NCBI GenBank assembly: GCA_009760855.2
Contig: WPIO01000270.1
Coordinates: 1 to 50,000 of the forward strand
From: Cristatella mucedo
Taxonomy: Eukaryota > Bryozoa > Phylactolaemata > Cristatellidae
DNA length: 50,000 nt
Direction of reading: 5' to 3'
Every line of letters begins with the position of its first letter. The first letter of the stretch is position 1. This document shows, in pieces, positions 1 to 28,078 of the stretch. The translations under genes and the position numbers were made by a program. A model generated the notes under the pieces. It saw only the letters and a list, made by a program, of their open reading frames with translations. It searched no databases and was not told the DNA's origin.

Positions 1-527
1 AAAAGATGCGAGTTGAGAAAATAAAAATGTCGTATAGGGTAAAAATACATCATCACGCTGTGGCTGAGCACCGACGCCGTATCGCACCTACCGCACGAGT
101 TAGGCTTAGCTGGCTGCGCCAGCCTGTCGCACGCTCGTCACAGCTCGTCCTGTCCGTGCAGCGTCGCTAGTGTACTGTTACTCGTTAGTGTACTGCCTCG
201 CGATATGAACTATGAGCTTGACAGCTAAGCCTCAATGAAAAGCCAAGAGCTTTGTCGCTTAACTGGATAGCTCGTGCGGCAGCCGCGATAGGCGGAGGCT
301 TGCGAGCAGAATGGTGCACATTTATGTGCGATGGGAACTATTATTGCACGTCTTATGAACTGGCTACCGTATAGGACCTGACCGCCTGACCGCAGTCGCT
401 GCTCTCCGAGGGCAAAGGCCAGCCGGTCGGCGAGCCTGCCGCCGAGCGTGAGCAGCCGTCAGCCTGATAGGTTAGTCGGCTTGAAGTCAGCTGCGTGTGT
501 AAAGCCGTAAAATACAGGACATGCTTT
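1..527. other. No gene recognised
   Basis: Unique-looking sequence with stops in all frames and no repeat family that I recognise. Confidence 0.5.
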
Positions 528-1505
528 TATAATAATAATAATAATAATAATATTGCACTTGATAAAGCGCCCTCAGAGAACTTAATCTCTTTCTAGGCGC
601 TCTGCATTTGCTGCAAAGTGATATGTAATTGAATAGTAAGTAAAATCATGCTTGAAAAACAAACGAAATGAATAATATGGTTAGGGGTGACATGCACAGG
701 ATCGGCATGCAAATGTGGTTAGTGGCAGCATGCACAGTGTCAGCACCTATAAGCACATCAAGGACGAATCACAGGGACCCACTAAATGCTGTCCTAAATA
801 GGTGTTTTTAGGTTTCTTTTAAATGTGGTCAGGTCATGGGATGTTCTGACGCAGGTCGGGAGGGAGTTCCAGGCTTTGGGAGCATACGAGCTAAATGCAC
901 GATCTCCAAAGGATTTAAGGTTTGTACGAGGTATTTCTAGACTTTTGGATTCCGAAAAGCGGGCGGTACGATGCTTGGCCTGATGGGGTAGTATATCTGA
1001 CAGATAGGCTGGAGCCATAGAATGAAGGGACCTAAAAGTGAGCGACAAAACCTTGAAGTCAATCCGTTGCTTGAGTGGTAGCCAGTGCACGTCGGCGAGA
1101 AGTGGAGCAATGCGGCACCTGCGACGCTCACGACAGACAAGCCTAGCTGCAGAGTTTGGCACCAGCTGCAATCGCCTGATCGCACATGCTGGTAGGCCAG
1201 TAAGCAGTGAGTTGCAGAAGTCGAGACGGGATGTCATGAATGCATGGACCAACTTAGAAGTGGTATCCTTATCTAAACAAGCCCTAATTTTAGCAATGTT
1301 ATGAAGCTGAAAATAGGCAGATTTGACTGTGGAGCTGATGTGGTCGTCTAACGAGAGGTCACTTTGGAATATGACACCTAGATTTCGAGCTGATTCAACT
1401 GGAGATATGCTGGCAGAGCCAATTTTGAAAGTCAGCCTTTTGCTTTTAACAATGTGGTTTATTGCTAGCCCTATGCACAGAATATCGAGCTCGGGGTTTT
1501 TATCG
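528..1505 (-). mobile_element. LINE family I (L2-like), 5'-truncated copy
   Basis: Read on the minus strand it ends in an (ATT)n tail at 528-552. This is preceded by the 3' hairpin (AAGCGCC ... GGGCGCTT), a 3' UTR and the C-terminal part of a reverse transcriptase (frame 1252-794: [18 protein letters not shown]). Decayed coding sequence continues to about 1505 (NLGVIF, SLDDHI). The family resembles L2/CR1-type non-LTR elements. Confidence 0.85.
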
Positions 1506-1629
1506 TTGGCGTATTGCTAGCTTCGGGTCTCGCCGTGCCGCTATCCGATCTGGTGAGGACTTCGAGGTTGGGGGAACCGCACCAGCCTAGCTATTAGATC
1601 TGCTCTCCCGCTAGGCTAGCATCATAGCA

Positions 1630-1860
1630 CCCACTTTTCGGCATCTAGTCGCTTACATATACCTCATGCGAACTTGAAATCTTGCACAGCCCGGTGCCTT
1701 TAGTGCGTATATTCCCAAAGCCCGGAGCTCGCTTCCGACTGGCGTGACGACATCTCCTGGCGTGACGACATTTGAAAACAAGATGAACTAGCATCTGTCC
1801 GTAACAGTATTGGGTGAATTCATGTGATTCGTACGCTGCATGCTAATACACTGCGTGCTG
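1630..1860 (+). mobile_element. LINE family I, very decayed plus-strand fragment
   Basis: Scattered matches to the RT C-terminus and 3' UTR (cccacttttcggc, cccaaagcccggagctcgct, tgtgattcgt). No open frame; an old insertion. Confidence 0.45.
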
Positions 1861-1947
1861 TCTGTCGCCCGTCACATTTGTGTGCAACTGTCTGAGGGCA
1901 TATGTAGAACACTTGAAACAAGAGGTGAAGCGGCAGTTTACTACATT

Positions 1948-2330
1948 AATAATAATAATAGTAATAATGCACTTCATAAAGCGCCCTCGGAGAATCCAAT
2001 CTCTTTCTTGGCGCTCTGCATTTCCTGCAAAGGGAAATGCAATTGAATGGTGAGCAATATCATGCTTGATAAACAAACAACATGAATAACAGGGTTAGGG
2101 GTGACATGCACAGGATCGGCATGCAAGTGTGGTTAGTGGCAGCATGCACAGTGTCAGCACGCATAAGCACATCAAGGACGAATCACAGGGACCCACTAAA
2201 TGCTGTCCTAAATAGGTGTGTTTTCAAGTTCTTTTTAAATGTGGTCAAGTCAGGGAATGTTCTGACGAAAGTCGGGAAGGAGTTCCAGGCTTTGAGACCA
2301 TACGAACTAAATGCACGGTCTCCAAAGGAT
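1948..2330 (-). mobile_element. LINE family I, 3' end
   Basis: Minus-strand tail (AAT/AGT repeats), hairpin, 3' UTR and the last RT codons. Similarity stops abruptly at about 2330, as expected for 5' truncation. Confidence 0.85.
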
Positions 2331-2369
2331 ACATTGTATTTTGAACTTTAAATTGTTTGGCTGTGTTGC

Positions 2370-3345
2370 CGTTTTGGTATAGCATCTTAAGGATGATTGA
2401 CCGCGTTCAGAAAAGACTGCATGATCCAAAGATGAACTTCATGGAAGACTCATGTGACTTCCGCTCTCATGAGATTGAGTTGTCAAGACTCTCGAGAAGA
2501 TCTGTGCCACGAACCGTCGCTAGATGCCAAAAAGAGACGTGAGTTGTTGGGAATGGCATTTGAACGAAGAAGCTACCGAAGGACACAAATGACTGGAGAA
2601 TTCTCTCGAGATTTTGGTCTCACTGTAGAGATGTTTCCTCATTGGTTGAGCCGTAATGGCTTACTAGGTAAGATGGTTGCCTTTCACAACCACGGTCCTG
2701 AGGTAGTGGGATCGATTCCTGCGGTGGGAGATCCTATATCGCCGCTGCAAGAGATGATGATTGATAGCCGTAAAGACCCTATACAAAAAAGAGGCTATTT
2801 AATCAGCTAGTAGTTTTTATTTAAAAAATAGTGGTAATAATAGACTATCCCGTACAAGAAACTGCAACTATGTTTTCCCGGCTCACTGATTTGTATGCCA
2901 AATTTGTTTTTTTTTTGCTGGAAGTTGAGAAGTTTTTGAAGACGCTTGACCTGACCAAGCTCCGCCAGCAATGTCTAGATTGTGGAGGCTTCTATTTTTC
3001 AGGCATTGATGGATTAAAGGTGTACAGTGAAATATACGACTGTAAAAGTGCTTCTTACCACGCGTCATGATTGGGCACTAAAGACACCACCGGAACTTAT
3101 GTCTCACATTGTCAGTTACGGAGACGAAGTGTTTCCTAATTTGAAAGATGCCTTGCAAGTTCTTCTCACCGTAGCTGTATCAGTTTACATTTGTGAACAT
3201 TGCTTTAGCAAGCTGAAGATAATCCAATCTCGTCTGAAAGCATCAACGGAGCAAGATTGACTCTTTGATTCGGCCCAGTTAAGCACAGAGAAAGAAACAC
3301 TGGAAAATATTGACTTTCAAACTGTAGTAAACCAGTTTACTACGT
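2370..3345 (+). pseudogene. Broken hAT-type transposase
   Basis: Fragments in shifting frames resemble the C-terminal half of hAT/ZMYM-like transposases. These are an RMIDRVQKRL segment (about 2395), RLTDLYAKF (about 2887), then FPNLKDALQVLLTVAVSV and CFSKLKIIQSRL (about 3133-3233), which is the hAT dimerisation region, followed by STEKETLENIDF after an in-frame stop. Stops and frameshifts separate them, so it is not functional. A SINE interrupts it at about 2650-2815. No terminal inverted repeats were recognised. Confidence 0.65.
2650..2815 (+). mobile_element. SINE family 2 (tRNA-derived), inside the hAT remnant
   Basis: B-box-like GGGATCGATTCC at 2708-2719, the shared body (agagatgatgattgatagcc) and the shared 3' end (aggctatttaatcagcta). 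It matches the copies at 19.2, 28.4 and 33.2 kb. Confidence 0.7.
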
Positions 3346-3354
3346 TCCGACGGT

Positions 3355-3437
3355 GTTTCCTTTGCAGCAAATGTAAAGCGCCTAGAAATAGAGTGATTTC
3401 TTTAAGAGCGCTTTACCGAATGTATTATTATTATTAT
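3355..3437 (+). mobile_element. LINE family I, 3' tail only
   Basis: Begins tttgcagcaaatgtaaagcg, carries the hairpin and ends in an ATT tract. It abuts the 3' end of the hAT remnant. Confidence 0.75.
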
Positions 3438-6119
3438 CCAAAGCGAGAAAAATGTACCAAAGTTAAAGCTGCGATAGCTACCTTGAATATTTACTACATT
3501 TAATAAAACGGTCTCGACTCGATATGCCTGCTATGGTGTGTTTTTTGCATATCTTCTGCGGCGGAGCTATTTTGCAGCAATTTTTGACAAGAGTAGGGGG
3601 AGCCATCCGTAGCTCCATCTCCGGGCGCCGTTAGGTTCCTACGCCTCTGGGAAGAGCGCCAGAATTTTAACATTGCAAGTTGCAACACGTAGACCTAGCT
3701 GACAGTAGATACGATCCAGGCAGTAGATTCGGCGATCGTCGAGGAATGTTCTTTTGCGAACGCTCAGTCGTGGCGCCTGAACTAGACTTCGTTGTCGCCA
3801 GCCAGCACAATCAACGTATAGCTGGTCCTTGCAGACTGATGACTTTGAGTAGCCATCGCTTGAAAGGAGCCTTATATGCATTCTAAGCTAGACAGACTAT
3901 GACATATCCAGTTCCTAATCATTATAGTCTGAAGCCGCGGATAATCTTGAGCACTTTCGCAAGCAGACCGATTGGTAAGTAGTACTCATTTCAGTATCGC
4001 AGCTGTCGCGGTATGAGAACTTATTGACAACTTACGAAGAGTCAACGCCACTTAACTTCTGCGTATCTTCTTTGACTTCTATTGCCAGCATAGCGTGCCG
4101 ACAGGCGTTGTATTCCGCCCAGCTACCGACGGCGGCACCCGAGGTAGCACACGAACCTCTCAATTGAGTCAGTAGTCTGCCAAGCTTTGCTGCCTCAAAT
4201 AAAAAATTAAAAAAACGTAGCAATGCATCTCCTAACTACCTGAAATGAATATACCAAATGTAGCTTTCACGTACCACCGATAAATGACACTTCCTTTGTG
4301 CGATTCAACCGCGCCATATTTAACCGCGGCACCCCCAGCGGCGGGCTGCGTACGCACGGTACCGAGAGACCCAAGCACCTCCCAATGCTCTGCCATAACA
4401 GCATCTAGAAAGATAACTATAACATATTTTATATTAAGCATTATATCTAAATTTTAATATGGTTTTAAATTCCGAAATTTAAGTCTCTTGAAAGAAGCAA
4501 AAGCATTTCCATAGGGCTGCCGCATGCAGCTGCTTCCGCTGGCCAGCTATAGCGGCGCCATTACCAAGCAGGATGCTGTAAGGTCTGCTGGGCTTATTGC
4601 TGAGTGACTTTCGCTTAAAATTACCAGTTTGATCCTGTCATGCAACATCAAGCGTAGCGCACCAGAAGCCAGAAGTTGTCTTACTCAAATCAAAGAAGTA
4701 GTGAGCTTGTAAGTGAAATCCGGGCCGGCGTACTTGCTTTTGCCTACTCTCCCCCACCAGCTCCGACAGTGACCGTCTGGCTCGGTGTCCTACGAGCGTT
4801 GGTGAGGGCGTCTCTGCGCATTCAGTTAGCCTTTCGTGCAGCGTGCCAATGGCTGAGCACTGCTAGTGATCAGTCGTTGGTCGCTTGCTTCTGTCAGTAG
4901 GAGCCGGCAGCTCTTGTGGTCGGACCTGCTGCCGACAGGCAGGCCTTATGACTGACTGCGAGTGCCATCGCGTTAGGCAACTCAAAGCTGTCCTTGAAAA
5001 AATTCGAAATCTCACCATGTCGAGTTGCGTGCTTGTTACGCAGGCATGTCTCCGGGCTCGATTTTACGAAGGGTGCTGTGCCAAATGACGTTGCTTCTGC
5101 GACGTTCATTGGCGCTGCAAGCCGGTTGCCCAGACTAGTGCTGGCGACTCGTTCGTGAATTGATTGCTTGAACGTTTGCTGCCGCGGCGTGTGACGCCTG
5201 TTTGAACTGGCGCGTGCTTGGTGCTCTCAGACCTGCATCGGCAGCGAATGGCCGACAATCGGTCGCTGCTGCTGCAACCTGGACCTGAGGTTTCTTCCGG
5301 CTTGCTGGCTATTCCGCAGATGACCACGCCCATCTAGTTACACCATGCACCCCTGTTTATAAAACGTGTTTAGGCTTTAGTAGCGAGGTCGAAATCAGTC
5401 TACTAGCCACAGCATGCTTGTTTGATGATTGCTCTCCCAGTCCTAGTGGTGCATGCACAATGTGTAACCATGCAGCTTGGTTCTGGATGTGCGCATTCTT
5501 AAAAATGCTCCTTTTCCGCGAACGTGCGTATTACTGCCTCTGAGGAATTTTCCCTTGTGCTATGTGTGCAAGCTACTTTTTTTTTAAATATGGCTTCCCA
5601 CACTGTTACATAGCTCTTGAAAATTGTTCGTGCAGATCGGAAAGGGAGAGAGAGAGAGAGAGGGAGAGACAGTGAGAAAAGAGATGGACACGGAGACTGG
5701 CAGCACGTTTGGCATTTTTACTAATGGCCAGTGGTTGGCAGTTGCCGTGTTCTTGCGATCTGTTTGCACCTGCTGTGGTCTGTCGTCTTTCCTCTGTCTC
5801 TCTCTCTCACTTTCTTTCTGTCCCGCTAATTGTCACTCTCTATCTGTCTCTCTCCTCTCTCTGCATTTTGGCTTCTCCTTTCTTAATGGTAATTTTCATA
5901 CGTTCGTATAGTCCCTGAAGGGCTGACCAAATGCCGTGAGGTGAAGCAGATCTTGTTTAGCTTCCTCTTTTTTAACGTCCATCCATTTTTAACTGCCATC
6001 AGTGAGGTTTAGGCCTTGGATGCCTATGGGGACTGACTCCAACCTCCTTCAAAGGATCGTTGAGGCTGGTTAGAGGCACGGCTTAGCGGCTTAAGTCAGA
6101 GGAGCTGGGGGTGGGGAGG
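3438..6119. other. No gene recognised
   Basis: Short open frames only, none resembling a known family. It holds a small GA patch (5646-5670) and CT-rich sequence (5790-5880). Lies upstream of U2SURP. Confidence 0.5.
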
Positions 6120-6500
6120 TGACGCGAAGGGAAGCCTGATTGTGGAAGTATCTCGGATAGGTAGGAGTGAAGGGATGTAAACGTGAGTAGCGCATAACGT
6201 TGAAGCCAATATGCTGTTTGATGGCTAGTTAGAGCAGTTCGGTTAAAGGTAGTTCATGTGGCAGCTATAAGGCTTGGCAGTCGAACATAGATGCTGTGAT
6301 TTATACCCATTACGTGTCAGTGCCTTAGCGGGAAGGTCTGCAAGTAGTTATATGCGCCGCACATTATAGACAGGGTGTCGTAATTGCATGGACCCGCTTG
6401 GCACTGGTACGCTTATCTTATCTTTATCCGAAACTTTTTAATGTTGTGTAGCTGAAAGTAGGCAGACAACTGTGAAGCTTCCCTGGGTGGATCTATGGAG
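6120..6500 (-). mobile_element. LINE family I, old RT fragment upstream of U2SURP
   Basis: Degenerate minus-strand match to the RT C-terminus (ttgaagccaatatgctg, tgcatggacccgcttgg, gttgtgtagctgaaagtaggcag) with no open frame. Confidence 0.6.
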
Positions 6501-7318
6501 AGGCCTTTCATGGAGTAACGCAACATGTATGTATCTCCTGAAGCTCAGCGAATGCTCAATGACCGAGTAGGTGTTACCAGAGCTTTCTATTGCGCCATCC
6601 CAAGTCTAACCGACTTTCGGTGCAAATGTGGCAATCTTCCATAAGAGCCATCAGTCAGCGAATTATGTTACGCCTGTATGGAGTATGTTGATGCTTAGCT
6701 TGGAGGCATCTGCCGCGCCATTGTTGAATGGGCTATGCATGGTGTAACAGGAAGTGCATCGGCTAATTGCAAAGTACATTTCTGGCCATCAGCAGCTTGT
6801 ATTTGGATTGGCTTTGGTCTATTAGCTTCCGGTAAGCTACGACCCTTGCTTTCGACACGTCTCTGATGTCTTATGGCTTTGCGTAGGCAGAACATGCCTA
6901 CAGCATGAGATGATATGCCATGTAGAAAATCAAAGCTCCCTAGTGTAGCCTGTAGATATCGTTGGTCGATTGATTCGTTGCCAGTCGGTCGTTTTCCTTT
7001 GTCCGCTGGCTGCCTGTCGTGCTAAACACTGCTCTGTGAGACTGAGGCACCATGAGTGCCGTTCTCGTGGCTTGTGCCTTGGCCTAGTGCGTTTGCGCCA
7101 GGCACATTGGAGTCAAGTCTTCGACTGTCAATGCAACGTTCTCATCTCTCTTGATGCAGCTGCTTGTCTTCGGCGACGGCATTCGAGAGCGCTGCCGGCA
7201 GCGCAGCAGGCTATAGCTGCCGCGCTGCTTCGCGCTCTCTGTCGGCAGTCAGAATCGTCCAGTAGTGTCAGTCTGACGTTGCTTCCTTTTTTCCGCTCGT
7301 CCGGCAGACCGAGTCGGT
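6501..7318. other. U2SURP upstream region
   Basis: No coding sequence recognised. GC content rises towards the promoter. An open frame at 6970-7446 is Cys/Arg-rich and looks like GC-rich chance. Confidence 0.45.
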
Positions 7319-7330
7319 GCCGCCATCTTG
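7319..7330 (-). promoter_or_regulatory. YY1-type core promoter element upstream of U2SURP
   Basis: The plus strand reads GCCGCCATCTTG, the exact reverse complement of the classical YY1 site CAAGATGGCGGC. It lies 220 bp before the U2SURP start codon in a GC-rich, TATA-less stretch, as expected for a housekeeping promoter. The transcription start is inferred to be close by; no direct evidence is available. Confidence 0.5.
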
Positions 7331-7549
7331 TGGGCTTCCCGTTCCGGTGGCAGGGGGGACATAGCTTCCGTCTCGCGCTCCTGGTCCCGGAGGCTGAGGC
7401 AAGGACGCACCGCCTGCGCGCTTGCCCCGGCCCCGCCGCCTCCTAAGGCGACCGGCCTAAGGCGATCTCGATCGATCGATCTCCTCCTTCGTTCTCGCCC
7501 AGTCCTCCGCCCACGCACGCCTGCGTCGCCTCGAGCACGCCAGCGAGCC
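7331..7549 (+). other. Probable 5' UTR / proximal promoter of U2SURP
   Basis: A GC-rich leader between the YY1-like element and the ATG at 7550, with a GATC-rich patch near 7465-7485. The reading frame is open upstream to about 7328, but no upstream ATG is present in it, so 7550 is the natural start. Confidence 0.4.
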
Positions 7550-23347
<15,798 letters not shown>

Positions 23348-23830
23348 TTATTGACCTTAGTGCATTTCGCCATTCTCCTATTGTCGCTGTTCCTGGCTCC
23401 TCTGCTGCCTGGCAGTTGTCACACTGATCGATGCCAGTCGACATCGGCTGCTTCGGTCGTTGCCCGCCGTGTATCTTCTGTTGCATGGGCAGAGGCACCG
23501 CAGCATGCACCATCCCACGCTTGCCTGGTCAACCAGCAGCAAGCAGACGGTGGCTAGTCTGCTCCTTTCGTCGGCCTTGGGCAACGGCACGCGAAGGTGT
23601 GGTCACGTGGCATCCTGTTGTCGTTGGCTCGCTGCCTGCACCTGGCTCGGCACAGCGTTGCCTCCTTGCCCTGGATTCTTGGCACACCTACCTTGGTGCG
23701 CCCACTGACTTGTTCAGGTGTGGCATCGGCGGCGAAGGCACGTGGAAGTGGAGCGCTGTCGTAGCCGCGGGTAGTCTGCTTTCTGTCAGGTTTGAATGAC
23801 ATTAAAGCAGTGTAGAAATCCGTGCTGTTT
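23348..23830 (+). other. 3' UTR of U2SURP
   Basis: Sequence from the TAG stop to just past an ATTAAA hexamer at 23801-23806, followed by a GT-rich stretch (gtgctgttt) suited to cleavage-factor binding. The end point is inferred. Confidence 0.45.
23801..23806 (+). terminator. Candidate poly(A) signal ATTAAA of U2SURP
   Basis: A common variant of AATAAA, 454 bp after the stop codon, followed within 25 bp by a GT-rich element. Confidence 0.45.
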
Positions 23831-24944
23831 AGCAGCGGCTGCTAAGCGGTCAATGCGATACTGTTGAATCCCCTGGCTTAGTTAGTTCGAGTGCGATTCT
23901 GTGCATTCGGTGCATCGTTTGCGCAACTGCTTTGTTGTCTGAGACATTGGGAGAGTTTATCACGCGACAAGTGGAAGTAACGAGATACATGAAAAATAAT
24001 GCAAATGAGAGAAATTGGAGGCCAAAGTTAACCATAACTTAGCCACCCAGAGAAAGTCAGTCAGACATTGCAGCACCGAACGTGCGATCGGGCTCTCTCG
24101 TAAAGAGTTATCTGAGCTCTTCACTATCAGTTCATTTCAGGGCCACGTGGCATTAGTAAATAAAGACATTCGTGTATTTCCCTAAGAGAACTGACTATAT
24201 CTCTGTCAAGGTAATTGTCAAATGCTGGACAGGAATCCTCAATAAGGAATAGCATGCAGTCTATTTGCTTCAGCCGTTAAAGGACAATGTATGCCGGTGG
24301 AACGAATTTATATTTAGGCTAACAACGGCCGATCCGGACTCCCTCGCTGTACAGCGGCGTCAGCTTTTGTGGCTTCACGACTCGGACGTTCTCTAAATCG
24401 GCAGAAGCTCTTATCATATCTTATCTTTAGTATCTTAATCGGCAGCCGCTCTCGGTACTACGACGGCGAAGCACTGCTGACAAGCTTACCTGCTCTTTTA
24501 GCTATCCATTACCTATATACTTTAATTTCATGCCGAAATCGGCCCCGCTTTAAAGAAGTGCCTGCAAGAGAAATAGCTCCACAGGTAAAAACGAATGGCA
24601 CCGGGAGAATCGTGCAGCGGGCGCACCTTGGTGGTCTGCTGCAAGCGGTGGCAATAGCCAATAAGGCTCATCTGCCGCTATATAAAAGAGGAGGCTGCTG
24701 CATCAGCGTGACCTCGCGACTTTTTTTTATTGCCGGCCAGTGCACTTCGACCTAAAAGGAGATTTCAATGTGTCCTTAGGTACCGTCGTTACCTAAGCCA
24801 TCGTTACTTAAGGTCCCGTCGGTACCTAAGGTCACGACGATTCAGCAGCCCAGTGGAAGATGGCTGTAAGAATTCAATGTTGTAAGAATGTGCACTCGCT
24901 GATAGGTAACTTGGTATGACCGAGCTGCTAGGCTCCACGTGTTA
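23831..24944. other. Intergenic, nothing recognised
   Basis: Follows the U2SURP 3' end. An imperfect repeat of gtacctaaggtc-like words lies at 24775-24840. No coding frame is convincing. Confidence 0.5.
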
Positions 24945-25643
24945 AGATAAGGATACCACGTCCAAGTTGGTCCATGCATTCGTGACATCTCGTCTCGACT
25001 TCTGCAACTCACTGCTTACTGGCCTACCAGCATGTGCGATCAGGCGATTGCAGCTGGTGCAAAACTCTGCAGCTAGGCTTGTCTGTCGTGAGCGTCGCAG
25101 TTGCCACATTACTCCACTTCTCGCCGACCTGCACTGGTTACCAGTCAAGCAACGGATTGACTTCAAGGTTTTGTCGCTCACTTACCCCATCAGGCAAAGC
25201 ATCGTACCACTCGCTTTTCGGAATCCAACAGTCTAGAAATACCTCGTACAAACCTTAAATCCTTTGGAGACCGTGCATTTAGCTCGTATGCTCCCACAGC
25301 CTGGAACTCCCTCCCGACCTGCATCAGAACATCCCCTGACCTGACCACATTTAAAAGAAACTTAAAAACATACCTATTTAGGACAGCATTTAGTGGGTCC
25401 TTGTGATTCGTCCTCGATGTGCTTATGCGTGCTGACACTGTTCATGCTGCCACTAACCACATTTGCATGCTGACCCAGTGCATGTAACCCCTAACCATGT
25501 TATTCATTTTGTTTGTTTTTCAAGCATGATTTTACTTACTATTCTATTGCGTATCACTTTGCAGCAAATGTAAAGCGCCTAGAAAGAGATTAAGTTCTCT
25601 GAGGGCGCTTTATCAAGTGCAATATTATTATTATTATTATTAC
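24945..25643 (+). mobile_element. LINE family I copy with internal deletion
   Basis: RT C-terminus frame from 24967 ([20 protein letters not shown]), then an internal deletion of about 60 bp (SLHSLAPAYLSD lost), the 3' UTR, the hairpin and an (ATT)n tail. Confidence 0.85.
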
Positions 25644-25969
25644 GTGTGTGTGTTGTGTGTGCACGTGAGGACGCCCGAGAAGTCACGCGAACGGTCACGT
25701 GAGCTTGAAGAGGCAATAGATCGCAGGCAGACAGTCGTCAATGCAGGAGCCACGCGACCACAGCTGTCGATCCCCCGGAGGGCCTGGGGGAGCCTGTAAA
25801 TGTTTTTTGTCACGTCCACTGCTCTCCCCGGGCGGGCGACTTCTTCAGCCGAAACTCGGTTGTACTTACAAGTCGCTAAATGCTTCGCAAGTCGGCTGCA
25901 TCGCTGGACAGTCAATGCGACTCTCACCAAAGAGCGGCCCTCCAGACCAGGGTCAGTTGCCATGATGGG

Positions 25970-26249
25970 CCTAAAAACACACCTATTTAGGACAGCATTT
26001 AGTGGGTCCCTGTGATTCGTCCTTTATGTGCTTATGCATGCTGACACTGCATGCTGCCACTAACCACACTTGCATGCTGACTCTGTGCATGTCACCACTA
26101 ACCATGTTATTCACGTTGTTTATCGAGCATGATATTACTCACCATTCAATCGCGTTTCCCTTTGCAGCAAATGTAAAGCGCCTAGAAAGAGATTGAGTTC
26201 TCTGAGGGCGCTCTATCAAGTGCATTATTATTATTATTATTATTATTAT
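25970..26249 (+). mobile_element. LINE family I, 3' end
   Basis: Starts in the last RT codons (ctatttaggacagcatttag), then the complete 3' UTR, hairpin and (ATT)8-9 tail. Same strand and direction as the copy ending at 25643, 327 bp apart. Confidence 0.85.
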
Positions 26250-26599
26250 GGGCCGGCGAGGCAAAGAAAGGACAGCGTTCAGGGGCAGCATTTTCAGGCC
26301 AGGTTGCTATTACGCCGTCTTCTACTCGAAGACGTACCGACGGGCAGAGCTGCCCGAAAATTCCGCTTCCGATCTCTTTAGAAAGAGCGCACCAAGCAAT
26401 AAGAGATAAGCACAGTAAAAAAATAATTTATTGTTATAGAAATATTTTAATAAAATAATAAATAACAAAAACCTACAATATACAATATATATTAATGTAA
26501 AAAATATGATACTATATCACTATAATGATGAAAAAAATATAATACTAGAATATTATAATAATATACTTGAAGAGAAAAACATAAAAGAGCTTTAGCAAC
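26250..26599. other. AT-rich spacer
   Basis: Between two LINE copies; 26410-26580 is almost pure A/T. Confidence 0.6.
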
Positions 26600-27240
26600 A
26601 GATAAAGAAAGTCTTGGCCGATTGCCATTCGCAGGCCGCCGCTCGGACGAGGCGCTGGTCCAACGCACGGCCAACTTGTAGCTTACCAGCAACGGCCCCC
26701 AGTCAAGCAGCGCATCGACTTCAAAGTTCCGTCTCTCACTTTTCGGTCCCTCCATTCTTCGGCTCTAGTCCACCTACCAGATACACCAGCTCCCACCAGG
26801 TTAAGCATCTTAGCGCCCGCTTTTCTGAATCGAGTCATTTACCTACACTTCGCATCGACCTCAAAACCTTTGGAGACCGTTCCTTAGTTCGTATGTCACC
26901 CCAAGCCTGGAACTCACTTCCGACTGGCGTTACGACCAGCCTTGACGACGTGCCCTGAAGACGTTTAAAATAAAGCTAAGCGCGCATCTATGTATCATCA
27001 CTGACTTTAGTGCATCCTTGCGATTAGTTCTTTGTGCGCTCATGCATGCTGACACTGTTCATGCTGCCAGTAAACATACTTGTATGCTGGCCCTATGCAC
27101 GCCACCTCTCACCACGGTATGTTTTCGACACTGAGCATGCCAATATTAGCCATTGGATCCTATTTCCTTTGCAGCAAATTTAGAGTTTCCAGAAGGAGAT
27201 TAAGTTCGCCGAGGGCACTATACGAGTACATTGATATTGC
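26600..27240 (+). mobile_element. LINE family I, older copy
   Basis: Diverged RT C-terminus (SLHSSALVHLPDTPA, AWNSLPTGVTTS), a diverged 3' UTR and a weak tail (gtacattgatattgcc). Confidence 0.75.
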
Positions 27241-27919
27241 CAGTTTAACTATAAAAACAAAATTTGGCTCTTTTTAGGGGCTCCGTAAATTGGTTTTGCA
27301 TTGCCATCCAAATCTTATTATCGTTATAACTGCGATCTCAATACGAGCAAATTAAATTAATCTATTTCAAATTTCCATAACACTAAAATGTTTTAACTTT
27401 CACTTGTGGTGATGACAGCTCCGTTTGGTTTTCAGCTATTGCTTGGAAACGCAAAAATCTCACCCGTTTTAAGTCAGAGCCTAGACTGTGCTTGGTGATC
27501 ACATCGGCGAGGTTAAGAGTAGAGATTGTGAAAAAGTGGAACCAATACCAGCACGGATCTCTGGTGTACCTAGTCCGCCTGTAAACGCTCACCCAGTGAC
27601 AGTCTGCCATTAATACTGGTATTAATACTAGGGGAAACTACCGCGAACTAAGTATCTAAACCGGAACTCGTGATGAACGGTATCTAGCGCTGTCAAGAGA
27701 TCTGTGCGACCTCACGTCAGCATTCGTAACGTTCTCTTGCAGAGAAGGGGAATGCAAAAGTATATCGCTTCAATACTTTGCCGAAACTCGCTAGGTACTC
27801 TTGGAGCGGCGTAAAAACCAGACTCACGTGCACTGTCAAAGCAACTATCAAACCAAACTGCTGTCCTCCTGTACTTAGCATCCTTTTGTCTTATGTTCTC
27901 TTCCATCTCAACTGCTCTC
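27241..27919. other. Intergenic, nothing recognised
   Basis: Short minus-strand frames (27383-27610, 27712-27906) have no recognisable motif. Confidence 0.5.
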
Positions 27920-28078
27920 CTGACTATGCCTCTCGCTTTCTCTTTGTTGCGTGAGATGAATTCTGTGAGCTCTCGAAGGCGTACCGAAAGCAGCTGAGGC
28001 TGTGAGTGCGCTACACAAAACTCCCCACATAGTTTTTATGGCTTTACAGACGCAGATACATCACATTACATCCCGCGG
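27920..28078 (+). mobile_element. LINE family II, 3' end
   Basis: Carries cgctttctctttgttgcgtg, ggctgtgagtgcgctacaca and the terminal gcagatacatcacattacat. No open frame. Confidence 0.65.

Noticed and set aside
24775-24850. Short repeated gtacctaag words, CRISPR-like at first sight
   Set aside because: Irregular spacing, imperfect units and a eukaryotic context. There is no CRISPR array anywhere in the window.
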